Of a stretch of 21,219 nucleotides of DNA, positions 8,063 to 14,685 are shown one piece after another. How positions within the stretch are numbered: the stretch's first letter is position 1; the number at the start of each line of letters is the position of its first letter. The position numbers were made by a program, and so were the translations under genes. The stretch is from assembly GCA_038239195.1 (NCBI GenBank), contig JBBSEZ010000140.1:1-21219 (forward strand). Direction: 5' to 3'. Under the pieces are notes generated by a model. The model worked only from the letters and a program-made list of their open reading frames with translations, searched no databases and was not told the origin of the DNA. This DNA is from JBBSEZ01 sp038239195. GTDB taxonomy: Bacteria; Planctomycetota; Planctomycetia; Gemmatales; Gemmataceae.

Positions 8063-8563
8063 TCACCACATCGGCGGATACCCAAGGTGACGGCGCAGCA
8101 GGCCGATCTGCCCGGCGTGCAGCATCTCGTGGTGGGCGCACCACAGAAGTGCTAGCAGTTTCGTCTTCGCAAAGGGGTGCGGGTGCGGCACGGGCTGATC
8201 CAGTTCGGCTTCGTCCAGGCCCGGCAGTTCCCGAAGCACCTGCTCATGCACCCGGTCGAGCATGGCCCGGATTTCGCCGGGAGCGAAGGACGTGTTGGCG
8301 TCGGGGCCCGGGACCGAATTCGCCCCGAACAGCCGCTTGAATTCGGGCGAGAAGAGGGCAGCATCTTGGGGCTGCTCTCCTCGGATGCGCCAGAGCGCCA
8401 GGCGGTACTCGGAAAAAGCGATGTGGCCTACCTGCCAGGCGACGTGGCTGACGCCGCCCGGCGGTTGCCGAAACCATTCGGCTGCGGGCGTCTGGTCGAG
8501 CAGCCCGATGGTGTAGTTCCGGGCGAAGACGATCTGCTCGATGGCGAGTCGCAACCTGGACAT
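8063..8563 (-). CDS. DinB family protein
   Basis: 166 aa, a four-helix-bundle protein of the DinB/YfiT-like superfamily, often metal-dependent thiol transferases or stress-induced proteins. The metal-binding histidines expected in this family are visible: GVSHVAWQVGHI near residues 38-49 and CAHHEMLHAGQIGLLRRHLG near the C-terminus. The start ATG at 8561-8563 has GGAG within the end of the upstream TfoX-like gene, from which it is separated by 2 bases, so the two genes are co-transcribed on the minus strand. Intact. Substrate unknown. Confidence 0.88.
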   Translation of the reverse strand: MSRLRLAIEQIVFARNYTIGLLDQTPAAEWFRQPPGGVSHVAWQVGHIAFSEYRLALWRIRGEQPQDAALFSPEFKRLFGANSVPGPDANTSFAPGEIRAMLDRVHEQVLRELPGLDEAELDQPVPHPHPFAKTKLLALLWCAHHEMLHAGQIGLLRRHLGYPPMW

Positions 8564-8565
8564 GG

Positions 8566-8904
8566 CTACTTCTCCTTCGCAGGCAGCGTCCGCACGAAAT
8601 TCACCGCCCGTTGAATCCAGCCCTTCAACTGGTCGTCGTCTTCGACGCCTTCAAGGCCAACCACGACCCATCCATTCATCGTGCCCCGGCCCTCGATGAC
8701 GAACTCGCTGACGTGCGCCTCCTTCAAGGCATCGTCGTTCTGCTCCGGGCCAACCCGGACGAGCAGCGAGCCCCTCCTGACGCAGACGAGGAGGTTGCCG
8801 CTCAGGAGGAAGCCGACGCCGCCGAACATCCTCTTCTCCTCGACGTTCTTGCGCCGGGCCAGACGTTGGCGGGTGCGTTCGGCCAGCGATTCGTTGAAGG
8901 GCAT
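8566..8904 (-). CDS. TfoX/Sxy family N-terminal domain protein
   Basis: 112 aa, a stand-alone TfoX N-terminal domain: MPFNESLAERTRQRLARR, VEEKRMFGGVGFLLSGNLLVCVRRGSLLVRVGPE, and GWVVVGLEGVEDDDQLKGWIQRAVNFVRTLP. KRMFGGVGF is the hallmark of the family. Sxy/TfoX proteins of this short type occur widely outside competence systems, so a role in DNA uptake should not be assumed. The start at 8904 has AGGA 8 bases upstream and gives the usual family length. The frame remains open 62 more codons to an ATG at 9090 that overlaps the preceding gene's stop, so a longer product cannot be excluded. It is followed 2 bases later by the DinB gene. Confidence 0.88.
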   Translation of the reverse strand: MPFNESLAERTRQRLARRKNVEEKRMFGGVGFLLSGNLLVCVRRGSLLVRVGPEQNDDALKEAHVSEFVIEGRGTMNGWVVVGLEGVEDDDQLKGWIQRAVNFVRTLPAKEK

Positions 8905-9090
8905 CGGTGAATCCTGTGGTCGTCGGTGCTCCACCGTCGCTTCGGAGACCGTTACCGCCGCCTTCGCTAGCAGGTGCAGGCAGTAGCAGGCTGGCAGGAG
9001 CGGCAGCTTTTCCACGCGCATCTTCACGATGATCTCGATTTTCTCTTCAAGGGTTTTCGACGGGTTTAGGGCCCATTGGTCAGTCCTCAT
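8905..9090 (-). other. In-frame leader or small ORF upstream of the TfoX-like gene
   Basis: The ATG at 9088-9090 overlaps the stop of the upstream gene (ATGA) and the frame continues without a stop into the TfoX-like gene. Its ~61 codons (MRTDQWALNPSKTLEEKIEI..., ACYCLHLLAKAA) match nothing I know. It may be an N-terminal extension, a fused remnant of a small protein, or chance. Confidence 0.3.
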
Positions 9091-9500
9091 CGCTCGAACC
9101 AAGGATCGTCTCGGATGGCCTTCATACACTCGTCCACCGAAAGAGCATCCAGGACGCCGACCCATTCCTTTCCCGTGTGACGCATGGCATAGAGGGCAAA
9201 CTTCCCGTCGCCGAGCGGCTCCATCCGAGCAAACATCCACTCGAACGTGAGCGAGAGGGCGTTCGGGCTTGGGCAGGCGTAGGCCGTGAAGAAGTAGAAG
9301 AAGTTCCTGTACCACTTCGCCCCGACGTCGGTGACGTAGTTGGACTGCTCGTCTTTGTTAGGCGGCAGGACGTACTTTGGCTTCAACACGGTTTCAATCA
9401 ACTCCTTGGCCTTCGTTTCTACTTCCGTCTTGAGGGAGGCCGTTACGGAGGCTCTTTTCTTTGCCGGGCGGATGTTCCACGGTTCTCTTGGGTTTGCCAT
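9087..9500 (-). CDS. Conserved hypothetical protein, 137 aa
   Basis: Starts MANPREPWNIRPAKKR with GGAGG about 8 bases upstream. The body reads as one folded domain rich in aromatic residues: KAKELIETVLKPKYVLPP, YVTDVGAKWYRNFFYFFTAYACPSPNALS, FARMEPLGDGKFALYAMRHTGKEW and the terminal SVDECMKAIRDDPWFER. I recall such proteins from Planctomycetes as hypotheticals; no function is known. No signal peptide or membrane helix. Its stop overlaps a downstream ATG at 9090, in line with an operon with the TfoX-like and DinB genes. Confidence 0.78.
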   Translation of the reverse strand: MANPREPWNIRPAKKRASVTASLKTEVETKAKELIETVLKPKYVLPPNKDEQSNYVTDVGAKWYRNFFYFFTAYACPSPNALSLTFEWMFARMEPLGDGKFALYAMRHTGKEWVGVLDALSVDECMKAIRDDPWFER

Positions 9501-9572
9501 CGTCGCCCCTCCTTCGGATTGCTCCCTCGATTTCACCCCTCGGCTTATCGAACGACTTAGCGCTCGTCTACG

Positions 9573-9899
9573 TCACCAATCGGACTTCTTCGTTTTGAGC
9601 GTCTTCAATTGAGCGACCAGGGCCGCAATCAGTTTCTCGGCGGAGACCTTGACCTCGCCGTTCCCCTTCACGAAATCGACCGGCTCGAAGAGGACGAACT
9701 GAATCGCCGTCATCGCCACGAGCCGCTGCAAGGCTTCGTGACTGGCATACTGCCACTTCTGCGAACCGAACGGCGTGGGATGGTTGTCCCGCAGGAGAGA
9801 GTCAACGTCAGCCTGCAAGTCCATGATCTCCATCAGCTTCTTGCGGACTAGCTCGCCCGTCTTCTCGGCATCACGACGCTCTTCTTCTGGTACGTTCAT
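9573..9899 (-). CDS. Hypothetical protein, 108 aa
   Basis: A small, highly charged, mostly helical protein: MNVPEEERRDAEKTGELVRKK, LMEIMDLQADVDSLLRDNHP, a tryptophan-containing middle (GSQKWQYASHEALQRLV), and a Lys-rich end (LKTLKTKKSDW). I recognise no family. It lies upstream of the 9500 gene on the same strand, 72 bases apart. The start ATG overlaps the stop of the hydrolase remnant at 9896. No clear purine-rich ribosome site is seen, so translation may depend on the upstream frame or the start may be elsewhere. Confidence 0.6.
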   Translation of the reverse strand: MNVPEEERRDAEKTGELVRKKLMEIMDLQADVDSLLRDNHPTPFGSQKWQYASHEALQRLVAMTAIQFVLFEPVDFVKGNGEVKVSAEKLIAALVAQLKTLKTKKSDW

Positions 9900-10062
9900 G
9901 GACAGAGCTCCTCGTGGGTGACGGCCTGGGCGATCCTGACAGCTTCAGTGAATCCTCATCCGGCAGCTTCGGGTTGACGACCTTGTGGTCGTGCCTGGCC
10001 AGGAACTTCTGCTTGACGCAGCCGGGGGCCGGCTGCCGGCCGTCGAGGAACAGGACTTTTAT
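9896..10062 (-). pseudogene. Alpha/beta hydrolase N-terminal remnant, frameshifted
   Basis: Minus-strand frames spell KVLFLDGRQPAPGCVKQKFLARH, then DHKVVNPKLPDED. After a one-base shift near 9950 they read FTEAVRIAQAVTHEELCP and a stop at 9896. This corresponds to the first ~55 residues of small alpha/beta hydrolases that begin KVLFLHGW.S..GG.KPTFL and continue VINPKLPDDDF..AVRIAQ. The HGW-like oxyanion segment has been altered to DGR. There is no start codon upstream in frame, and the nucleophile Ser region is absent. Confidence 0.6.
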
Positions 10063-10219
10063 CGCCGGCGCCGGGCCTCCTTCGTCAGAACGCTCGTCAC
10101 CGTGTAGGGTAGCCGTAACGGTGCTGCTTTCTGCATGGCGAAACAGCAGTCATCTTATCGGCCAGGCCCCTTCCCACCCAGGCCACGAGCCCCCGGTCGC
10201 ACCCGTCAAGGCAGGGACC

Positions 10220-11000
10220 ATGAGCGACACCACCCCGGCTGAAGATCGTTGCCGGGGCGTGCTGCTCGGGCTGGCTGCCGGGGACCGGATCGGCGGGCCG
10301 ACCCGCAGGGCCGTCCGCCTTGCCGAAAGCCTCCTCGACTGCGGCAGGTTCAACTCGTCCGACATCCTGGAGCGCTACCTGGCATGGTGGCAGGAAGGGG
10401 CCTTCGACACCGGCCCGGCGAGCGGGCGGGCGCTTGAACTCATGGCGTCAGGGGCGCCACTCCAGGATGCCCCGGCTCAGGTTCACAAGGAGCTCGGCGG
10501 CAAGACGGCGGGCTGCAACCCGGCGCACCGATCCGCCCCACTGTAGATGCTCGCCTCCGTCGCCGACGACGACCTTGCCGCCTGTGCGACGGCCGAGGCT
10601 CGCCTGACGCACCACGACCCGCTTGCGGGCGAGGTCGCCGCCGCGGTCAACAAGATGTGCCGGTCCCTGATTCGTGGCGTGGGTGGGAGGACGTCTGCCG
10701 TGGGTGGAGCGGCTTCGCCGGCCGGCAGGGGCCGAGCAACAACGGCGGGTTTGCGCCGGACGTGCTGCGGGCGGCGGCGTTCATCGTCGGCACGTCGGCG
10801 TGCTTCGGTGAGGCGCTGGGTCGGTCGCTGGCGTTCGCCGGGCTTGCTAACTACTGCCCGGTCCTCGTGGGCGCAGTCGGCGGTGCCCGCTGGGGGGCTT
10901 CAACCGTTCCGCCGTCGTCGCTCGCCCACGTCGCAATACTGCCCAGGGCCCGGGGGGCGCCGCCGCCCTGGCTGCCGGCTGGGCGGAAGGCCCCCGATGA
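10220..11000 (+). pseudogene. ADP-ribosylglycohydrolase family protein, one stop and two frameshifts
   Basis: The gene starts at ATG 10220 with AGGGA upstream. MSDTTPAEDRCRGVLLGLAAGDRIGGP is the typical start of ADP-ribosylglycohydrolases (G--GLA-GD--G). The frame continues through YLAWWQEGAFDTGPASGRALELM and is interrupted by TAG at 10544-10546 in a conserved stretch (AHRSAPL-stop-MLASVADDDLAACA). The same frame goes on to about 10680, where it shifts to a frame encoding FAPDVLRAAAFIVGTSACFGEALGRSLAFAG and NYCPVLVGAVGGARWGA (the second metal/ligand-binding glycine region). Near 10955, at a run of six G, another shift leads to AAALAAGWAEGPR and the natural TGA at 10998-11000. Characterised relatives remove ADP-ribose from proteins or dinitrogenase reductase. 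With three lesions this copy should be dead unless the lesions are base-calling errors. Confidence 0.8.
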
Positions 11001-11007
11001 CGAGCCC

Positions 11008-11666
11008 ATGCGAGCCCTTGTGGTAGCCCTCGTGACCACCCTTCATGAACGCGAAGCCGACCGCCACCTGCTCCGCCTGGTCCGTGACGGCAAGGACAAG
11101 AGCAAGTTTCTTTGCGGCCACGACGAGCGGCACTGGTTCGTCGCCGGCATCCCGGAATCCGCCCCTGTCGGCACCGTCCGTCAGGCCAAGGAGGCACTGA
11201 AGCCTGCCGAGGCCTTGAGCGCCCAGGCGGGCAAGCGTCTCCGGGCCAAGGCCCGCAAGCGCCGCAAGAACGCTGCCTTCGTCCGGCAGGGCGAGTGGTT
11301 CTTCCTCCCGTGCCCGGCTTCGCCGTGGACGAGGAGCTGGTCCTGGCCAACGAGCCGCTGACCCGTGGCAACGGCGGCAAGCCCCCTTGGGCCGAATTCT
11401 GCTACCGCACGGGCGGCGAGGCAGTCCACGTCTGCTCCCGCTACCCCAACGGCGTCACCGAGGGGCAGTACAAGGCGGTCTTGGCCGGCAACCCGAAGGC
11501 GAAGCGATGGGGCTGGCGCACCATGCGGCGGAACCCAGGCGTCTACGTCCGGGCCCGGGCCCGGCACGCCGACCACGCCGCGATCACCCTGCGCGGTTGG
11601 CACCGGGTCGTGATGAACACTGAGGGGCAGTCGAAGGCCATGCGGAACGTGGCCTTCCTGGATTGA
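11008..11666 (+). pseudogene. Conserved hypothetical gene with one frameshift
   Basis: The first part, from ATG 11008, reads ...EREADRHLLRLVRDGKDKSKFLCGHDERHWFVAGIPE to KNAAFVRQGEWFFLP. At about 11311 a base is missing (CCCGTGCCC where CCCGGTGCCC would keep the frame). The other frame continues PGFAVDEELVLANEPL, WAEFCYRTGGEAVHVCSRYPNGVTEGQYKAVL, MRRNPGVYVRARARHADHAAITLRGWHRVVMNTE and stops at 11666 with VAFLD. The family is one I recall only as hypothetical in Gemmata-like genomes. The single short indel could also be a sequencing artefact. The exact start is uncertain. Confidence 0.6.
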
Positions 11667-11824
11667 CGACTCGGCAGATCAGAACGACAACAACCGGTGG
11701 CGGCAATTTGCCGCTGCGGGCTGTTTCTGTTTGGTGGGAAAGCAAAGAACGTGTCCTACCGGAGGGGCCGGAGTTGACGTTCGCCGGGCCCGTCAGGCCA
11801 ATGTCGCCGACATGAAAAGAGACG

Positions 11825-11852
11825 GGCCACCTGCGGGGGGAGGCAGGTGGCC
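11825..11852 (-). terminator. Hairpin with T-rich tail
   Basis: GGCCACCTGC and GCAGGTGGCC form a perfect 10-bp stem with an 8-base loop. On the minus strand it is followed by CGTCTCTTTT, so it fits an intrinsic terminator for leftward transcription. Confidence 0.5.
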
Positions 11853-11960
11853 GGGGGAAGTCCTTTGACGGGGATGAGGTAGGGAGGAAGACGAGGGAAC
11901 GGCCAGATCGCCTCTGGGGGTAGGGGGTTGGCGGCCGGTCGGCCCGCTCCGGGAAACGAC

Positions 11961-11991
11961 AAGAGCCGCAAGTCCATGACCTGCGGCTCTT
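11961..11991 (-). terminator. Terminator-like hairpin after the tRNA 3' end
   Basis: AAGAGCCGCA/TGCGGCTCTT gives 10 perfect pairs. On the minus-strand RNA a G-U pair extends the stem to 14 pairs with a 3-base loop, whereas the plus strand would have an A-C mismatch. The transcript is therefore probably the minus strand. It begins 8 bases after the tRNA-Asp discriminator base, where a tRNA terminator is expected. The U-tract is short. Confidence 0.55.
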
Positions 11992-11999
11992 TAGATCAG

Positions 12000-12044
<45 letters not shown>

Positions 12045-12045
12045 C

Positions 12046-12237
12046 ATTGTTTCGCAGCGTAATGACAAGGCAGGGCAAGAGGTTGCGCCGCAGATCGATG
12101 GGGCCTTACACGCTGCTTACACGGGGCCGGCCGGCTCGCCCCCTCCCCTGCCCCCCGAGCTGGCCCGCGTGGTCGCCGCCTGGGAGGGCCTGCCCGAACA
12201 CGTCCGCAAGGCGATCATGGCGCTGGTGGGCGGCTGA
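12046..12237 (+). pseudogene. Possible C-terminal relic of an integrase-type protein
   Basis: An open frame that starts nowhere (it runs in from the tRNA fragment) reads NDKAGQEVAPQIDGAL..., then LPPELARVVAAWEGLPEHVRKAIMALVGG and TGA at 12235-12237. The end (PPELA.VV.AW..LP..V...I.ALV) resembles the C-termini of tyrosine recombinases I recall from planctomycete elements. No catalytic residues are present. It may be a relic of an older integrase at the same tRNA site or a small cryptic exon-like frame. The frames in other phases over this region are shadows. Confidence 0.35.
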
Positions 12238-12348
12238 CTGGCCGATGGGAGGGGCGTCGCCCGCCGGTCCGGTTGTGCGGGCGCGACGTGGACGGCCGAA
12301 CAGGATGACGGCGAAGTCGGCTTGCACCGCCTCGCCGGCGCTGACAGA

Positions 12349-12536
12349 ATCACGAAGTCGTGATGAACGGCCCCGGGGTGGCGACTCCGGGCCCACGCCT
12401 TGCTTTCGATCCGAAGAGCCCCGCCACCCTGGCCGCACTCCGGCCAGCGGACCCAAGTAGACGGGCCCACCGAGACGAGCAGGGTGACGATGGCGCGCTG
12501 CGCGCCATCGTCACCCGCTGGTCGGTGGGCCTTTTT
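12349..12536 (+). ncRNA. Highly structured region, candidate small RNA or leader ending in an intrinsic terminator
   Basis: Consecutive perfect or near-perfect stems fill 188 bases. There is a palindrome ATCACGA-AG-TCGTGAT (12349-12364) and an 11-bp stem pairing 12373-12383 with 12422-12432. Inside that is GCTTTCG paired with CGAAGAGC (12402-12419, one bulge). CTGGCCG-CACTC-CGGCCAG (12429-12447) is an alternative to the base of the 11-bp stem. Last comes a nested terminator hairpin (12464-12531) followed by TTTTT. No credible coding frame covers it: candidates lack ribosome sites. A weak promoter (TTGCAC, 17 bases, CAGAAT, ending about 12348) could start it. Whether it is a free RNA or the leader/attenuator of the HTH genes from 12579 is open. 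Confidence 0.4.
12464..12536 (+). terminator. Large nested intrinsic terminator
   Basis: Outer stem GGCCCACCGA/TCGGTGGGCC (10 bp) encloses an inner stem GGGTGACGATGGCGCG/CGCGCCATCGTCACCC (16 bp, loop CTG), and the hairpin is followed at once by five T. It acts on plus-strand transcription. It would insulate the HTH operon from read-through at the element's left end. Confidence 0.7.
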
Positions 12537-12578
12537 CGTGCGCGCCTCCCGGGGACCGATCCCCAACCCGGAGGCGAC

Positions 12579-12830
12579 GTGCTCGATTTCAAGCTTACGA
12601 CCGAAGCGGCCAGGGAATTGGGTGTGCCCCCCAACAGCCTGCTGTGTTTGGTGTACCAGGGCCGGATGGCCGCCCCGCCCCGCGACAGCTCGGGCCGCTA
12701 CTTGTGGCGCCCTTCCGACCTCGAGGGCGCCCGGAAGGCCCTCCAGACGGACCGCCGAAAGCGCTCGCGTTGCCAGGCCCCCGCCCAAAGCGCGCCCCAG
12801 ACTTCGGGGCAGGCGGTGGCACGTGGCTGA
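12579..12830 (+). CDS. Small MerR-like helix-turn-helix protein
   Basis: 83 aa from GTG 12579, with GGAGG 4 bases before it. MLDFKLTTEAARELGVPPNSLLCLVYQGRM is a MerR/excisionase-type winged helix-turn-helix (LTT-EAA-ELGV), followed by the wing APPRDSSGRYLWRPSDLEGARKAL. The remaining ~30 residues are basic and Gln/Ala-rich. Such proteins act as excisionases or transcription factors in integrative elements. The next gene starts inside its stop codon context (GTG at 12823), so the two are coupled. It lies 43 bases after a strong terminator, so its promoter should be close or within the hairpin region. Confidence 0.72.
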   Translation: MLDFKLTTEAARELGVPPNSLLCLVYQGRMAAPPRDSSGRYLWRPSDLEGARKALQTDRRKRSRCQAPAQSAPQTSGQAVARG

Positions 12831-13089
12831 GCCCCTGCGACTGCACGAGCCCGACACCGCTCCGCCCCCTGCCCCCGACGCTCCCCTGCTGGTGACCGCC
12901 GCAGAGGCAGCGCGCCTCTGCGCGCGTTCCCTGGCGAGCTGGTGGCGCGATCAGGCCGCAGGTCGGGTGCCCGCTCCGATCAAGCTGGCGGGCCGGACGC
13001 TTTGGAAGAGGAGCGACCTCGAACTCTGGGTAGGGCTGGATTGTCCGGCCCGCGCGGTGTTCGAGGCCCGCCGGAAGTCCGCGCGGTGA
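12823..13089 (+). CDS. Small AlpA/excisionase-like helix-turn-helix protein
   Basis: 88 aa from GTG 12823. After a Pro-rich lead (PAPDAP), LLVTAAEAARLCARSLASWWRDQAAGRVPAPIKLAGRTLWKRSDLELWV has the layout of AlpA-like regulators: HTH, a conserved W-R pair, P-P-I/V-L and a wing ending in W-R-DL--WV. These bind DNA and regulate or aid excision of prophage-like elements. It overlaps the upstream HTH gene by 8 bases. The two similar proteins in tandem may have separate roles (repressor and excisionase) or form a heteromer; this is inference. Confidence 0.7.
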   Translation: MAEPLRLHEPDTAPPPAPDAPLLVTAAEAARLCARSLASWWRDQAAGRVPAPIKLAGRTLWKRSDLELWVGLDCPARAVFEARRKSAR

Positions 13090-13163
13090 TCCGCGCCGAG
13101 GACGTGGATTTGTGGATATCACAAGGTGCCGGCACGCCCCGAGCTGGCAGGCCCGGGGCGTGC

Positions 13164-14240
13164 ATGAACAAACGGCAGCGGCAGCAAGCGGACTTCAACA
13201 TGGTACATCGCGGAACCGGGGCGAGCAACGCCATTGCGCGGATTTCGAGTACTGTGCACGCGATGGCGGCCCGAGCGAACGGCGCGCTCGGCAAGGGCGA
13301 ACCGGGGCCTGACTTGGCCCTGAAACGTCACGATCGCGCCGTGACAGACAACGGAAAGTCGGGGGTGGAGGCCCTCGATGGTAGCCTGAGCATCAGAACC
13401 CCTGATGAGTCTGGAATTGCTGGAGAACCTGGGAGCACCTTGGAACAGCTGGGAGCTCCGCGTCGGGACGTACCCGACGCGGAGCCGTCTTCCCCACTCG
13501 TGAACCAGGACGAGGGGGAGGAGAAGGAGCCGCCGCCGTGCTTCCTGCCCTTCGACCAGTACGTCCGGTGGGCGGTCGAAACCGACCGCGAGCACCGGCA
13601 GGCCATGCAGGAGGCGTGCGCGTGGGAAAGCCCGCTGTTCCACTTCATGCGGCTGGTCAAGGCCCATGGGCAGATGGATGCCATGAAGGGAAAGCGGGCG
13701 TGTCTGGAGGTCGAGGCTGTGATTCTTGGGTGGTACTCGAAGGCGACGCGGAAGCTCGCCGACGTGTGGATGGACTACCTCGAAGTCGAGCGCGTCGAGG
13801 CCGTCGCCGAATTCTGCGGCGCGTGGGACAAGATCAAGGTGGTGCCGGGGCGCGATCCGTTCATGACGGCGATGAATCGCGCGAAATCCAAGCCGCTCGG
13901 CCTCTCTGCGGAGTTGATGGAGGACCGTCCCGACGCGTACCCGGGGTTCATCAGCCTCGCCGGTTGGCTCCAGGTCCTCATGAGCCCGGGGACGATCCTC
14001 CTGCCGGTCGAGCGCCTCGCCGAACTGCAGGGCGTGTCGCCGATCACAATCTCGCGGTACAGGACCTGGGGCAAGGAAGACCGCTTTTTGAAGGAGGTGG
14101 TCCCGGCCGTTTTTCGGAGCAAGGGCAAGAAGGGCCGGGCGACGGAATTCATGTTCGACGTGTCGCGGTGGCGGCTCCTTATGGAGGCGGCGCGGCCCGG
14201 CACGGCCGAGGCGTTTCAGGCGGCGCAAGGCATCAAGTGA
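13164..14240 (+). CDS. Mobile-element protein with C-terminal HTH, possible replication or regulatory protein
   Basis: The start is uncertain. From ATG 13164 the product has 358 aa, but codons before ~13500 have relaxed third positions and no recognisable domain. From GTG 13500 on, codon use is typical and the protein (246 aa) looks folded. It has a helical segment (LPFDQYVRWAVETDREHRQAM..., ACLEVEAVILGWYSKATRKLADVWMDYL), then ISLAGWLQVLMSPGTILLPVERLAELQGVSPITISRYRTWGKEDRFLKEV. That is a clear HTH with a following wing (VFRSKGKKGRATEFMFDVSRW). Related layouts occur in DnaD-like or plasmid replication proteins, but I cannot name the family. GTG 13500 overlaps the stop of a 32-codon frame (13405-13503). 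The gene lies directly before a set of small element genes. Confidence 0.65.
   Translation: MNKRQRQQADFNMVHRGTGASNAIARISSTVHAMAARANGALGKGEPGPDLALKRHDRAVTDNGKSGVEALDGSLSIRTPDESGIAGEPGSTLEQLGAPRRDVPDAEPSSPLVNQDEGEEKEPPPCFLPFDQYVRWAVETDREHRQAMQEACAWESPLFHFMRLVKAHGQMDAMKGKRACLEVEAVILGWYSKATRKLADVWMDYLEVERVEAVAEFCGAWDKIKVVPGRDPFMTAMNRAKSKPLGLSAELMEDRPDAYPGFISLAGWLQVLMSPGTILLPVERLAELQGVSPITISRYRTWGKEDRFLKEVVPAVFRSKGKKGRATEFMFDVSRWRLLMEAARPGTAEAFQAAQGIK
13405..13503 (+). other. Possible 32-codon leader ORF coupled to GTG 13500
   Basis: ATG 13405 opens MSLELLENLGAPWNSWELR and stops at 13501-13503, overlapping GTG 13500-13502, a possible start for the HTH protein. The start codon lies in a small stem (CATCAG/CTGATG, 13391-13406). 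No Shine-Dalgarno is seen, so this is weak evidence. Confidence 0.25.
13455..13485 (+). promoter_or_regulatory. 13-bp perfect hairpin just upstream of the conserved coding part
   Basis: GCTCCGCGTCGGG and CCCGACGCGGAGC pair perfectly around a 5-base loop (ACGTA). A stem this long is unusual inside a coding region and sits 15 bases before GTG 13500. It has no T-run, so it is more likely a translation or attenuation element than a terminator. Confidence 0.4.
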
Positions 14241-14250
14241 GGGCGCGACG

Positions 14251-14685
14251 ATGACGAGCTGGCAGACGGTCTTTCACAAGGGCATCGTGCCCTGCCTCAG
14301 CACGGCGGGGCTGAAGGCGCTGCGGCGGGCGCTCGCGACGGACGATTCGAGGCTCATGCAGGAGGGGACAACCTCGCCCCCGCCGCTCCAGTGCGTGCTC
14401 GACTGGCCGGTGGAGGCGGCGTGCGCCGTGGGCTACTGCGGCTGGGTGGGCGACGGGCTGGAGACGGTGGCCGAGGTGGAGGAGTTCTTCGCCAAGATCT
14501 GCTTCGACTGCGACCAGCTGCTCCAGGAGCCGGCCGGCTGCCGCTGGTTCCTGAACTGGTTCGACGAAACGCCGCGCGACGTGGTGCTGCGGGAACTGTT
14601 GCCGGAAGTGAAGTTGGCCCTCTCGGCGAGGGCGCGGGAGGAGGAAGCATCGGCAGGACGCCAGGGCCTGCGTGAGGGTGCCTGA
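14251..14685 (+). CDS. Conserved hypothetical element protein, 144 aa
   Basis: I recognise no functional domain. The protein starts MTSWQTVFHKGIVPCLSTAGLKALRRAL, has SPPPLQCVLDWPVEAACAVGYCGWVGDGL and VEEFFAKICFDCDQLL, and a well-formed LQEPAGCRWFLNWFDETPRDVVLRELLPEV. Its tail is charged. The pattern is that of a soluble alpha/beta protein with several Cys (not in CxxC pairs). I recall it only from planctomycete mobile regions. A weak GAGG precedes the ATG. It starts 10 bases after the HTH gene's stop, and its own stop overlaps the next start (TGATG). Confidence 0.72.
   Translation: MTSWQTVFHKGIVPCLSTAGLKALRRALATDDSRLMQEGTTSPPPLQCVLDWPVEAACAVGYCGWVGDGLETVAEVEEFFAKICFDCDQLLQEPAGCRWFLNWFDETPRDVVLRELLPEVKLALSARAREEEASAGRQGLREGA

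Larger units (their letters stand above)
11667..11999. other. Intergenic region between decayed genes and the tRNA fragment
   Basis: No gene is supported. It holds two strong hairpins (11825-11852 and 11961-11991), both better explained as terminators of minus-strand transcription downstream of the tRNA. A minus-strand open frame here has no ribosome site and overlaps both hairpins. Confidence 0.6.

Noticed and set aside
9914..10219. Open frame upstream of the ADP-ribosylglycohydrolase start
   Set aside because: The protein similarity begins at 10220, where a ribosome site exists. The upstream part is antisense to a hydrolase remnant.
11756..11977. 73-codon minus-strand frame MDLRLLSF...
   Set aside because: It runs through two terminator-like hairpins, lacks a ribosome site and has low-complexity Pro/Arg sequence.
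12055..12117. GCAGCGT inverted repeats and TTACACG direct repeats near the tRNA fragment as integrase arm sites
   Set aside because: The repeats are 7-9 bases, imperfect and not found near the integrase end. Too weak to call without the other attachment site.
12360..12578. Upstream extensions of the MerR-like HTH gene
   Set aside because: They cross a 16-bp hairpin and an intrinsic terminator, and the similarity starts only at GTG 12579 with its ribosome site.
13119..14228. A 369-codon minus-strand open frame
   Set aside because: It mirrors the HTH protein gene, lacks a ribosome site and gives His/Arg/Pro-rich sequence typical of antisense in GC-rich DNA.
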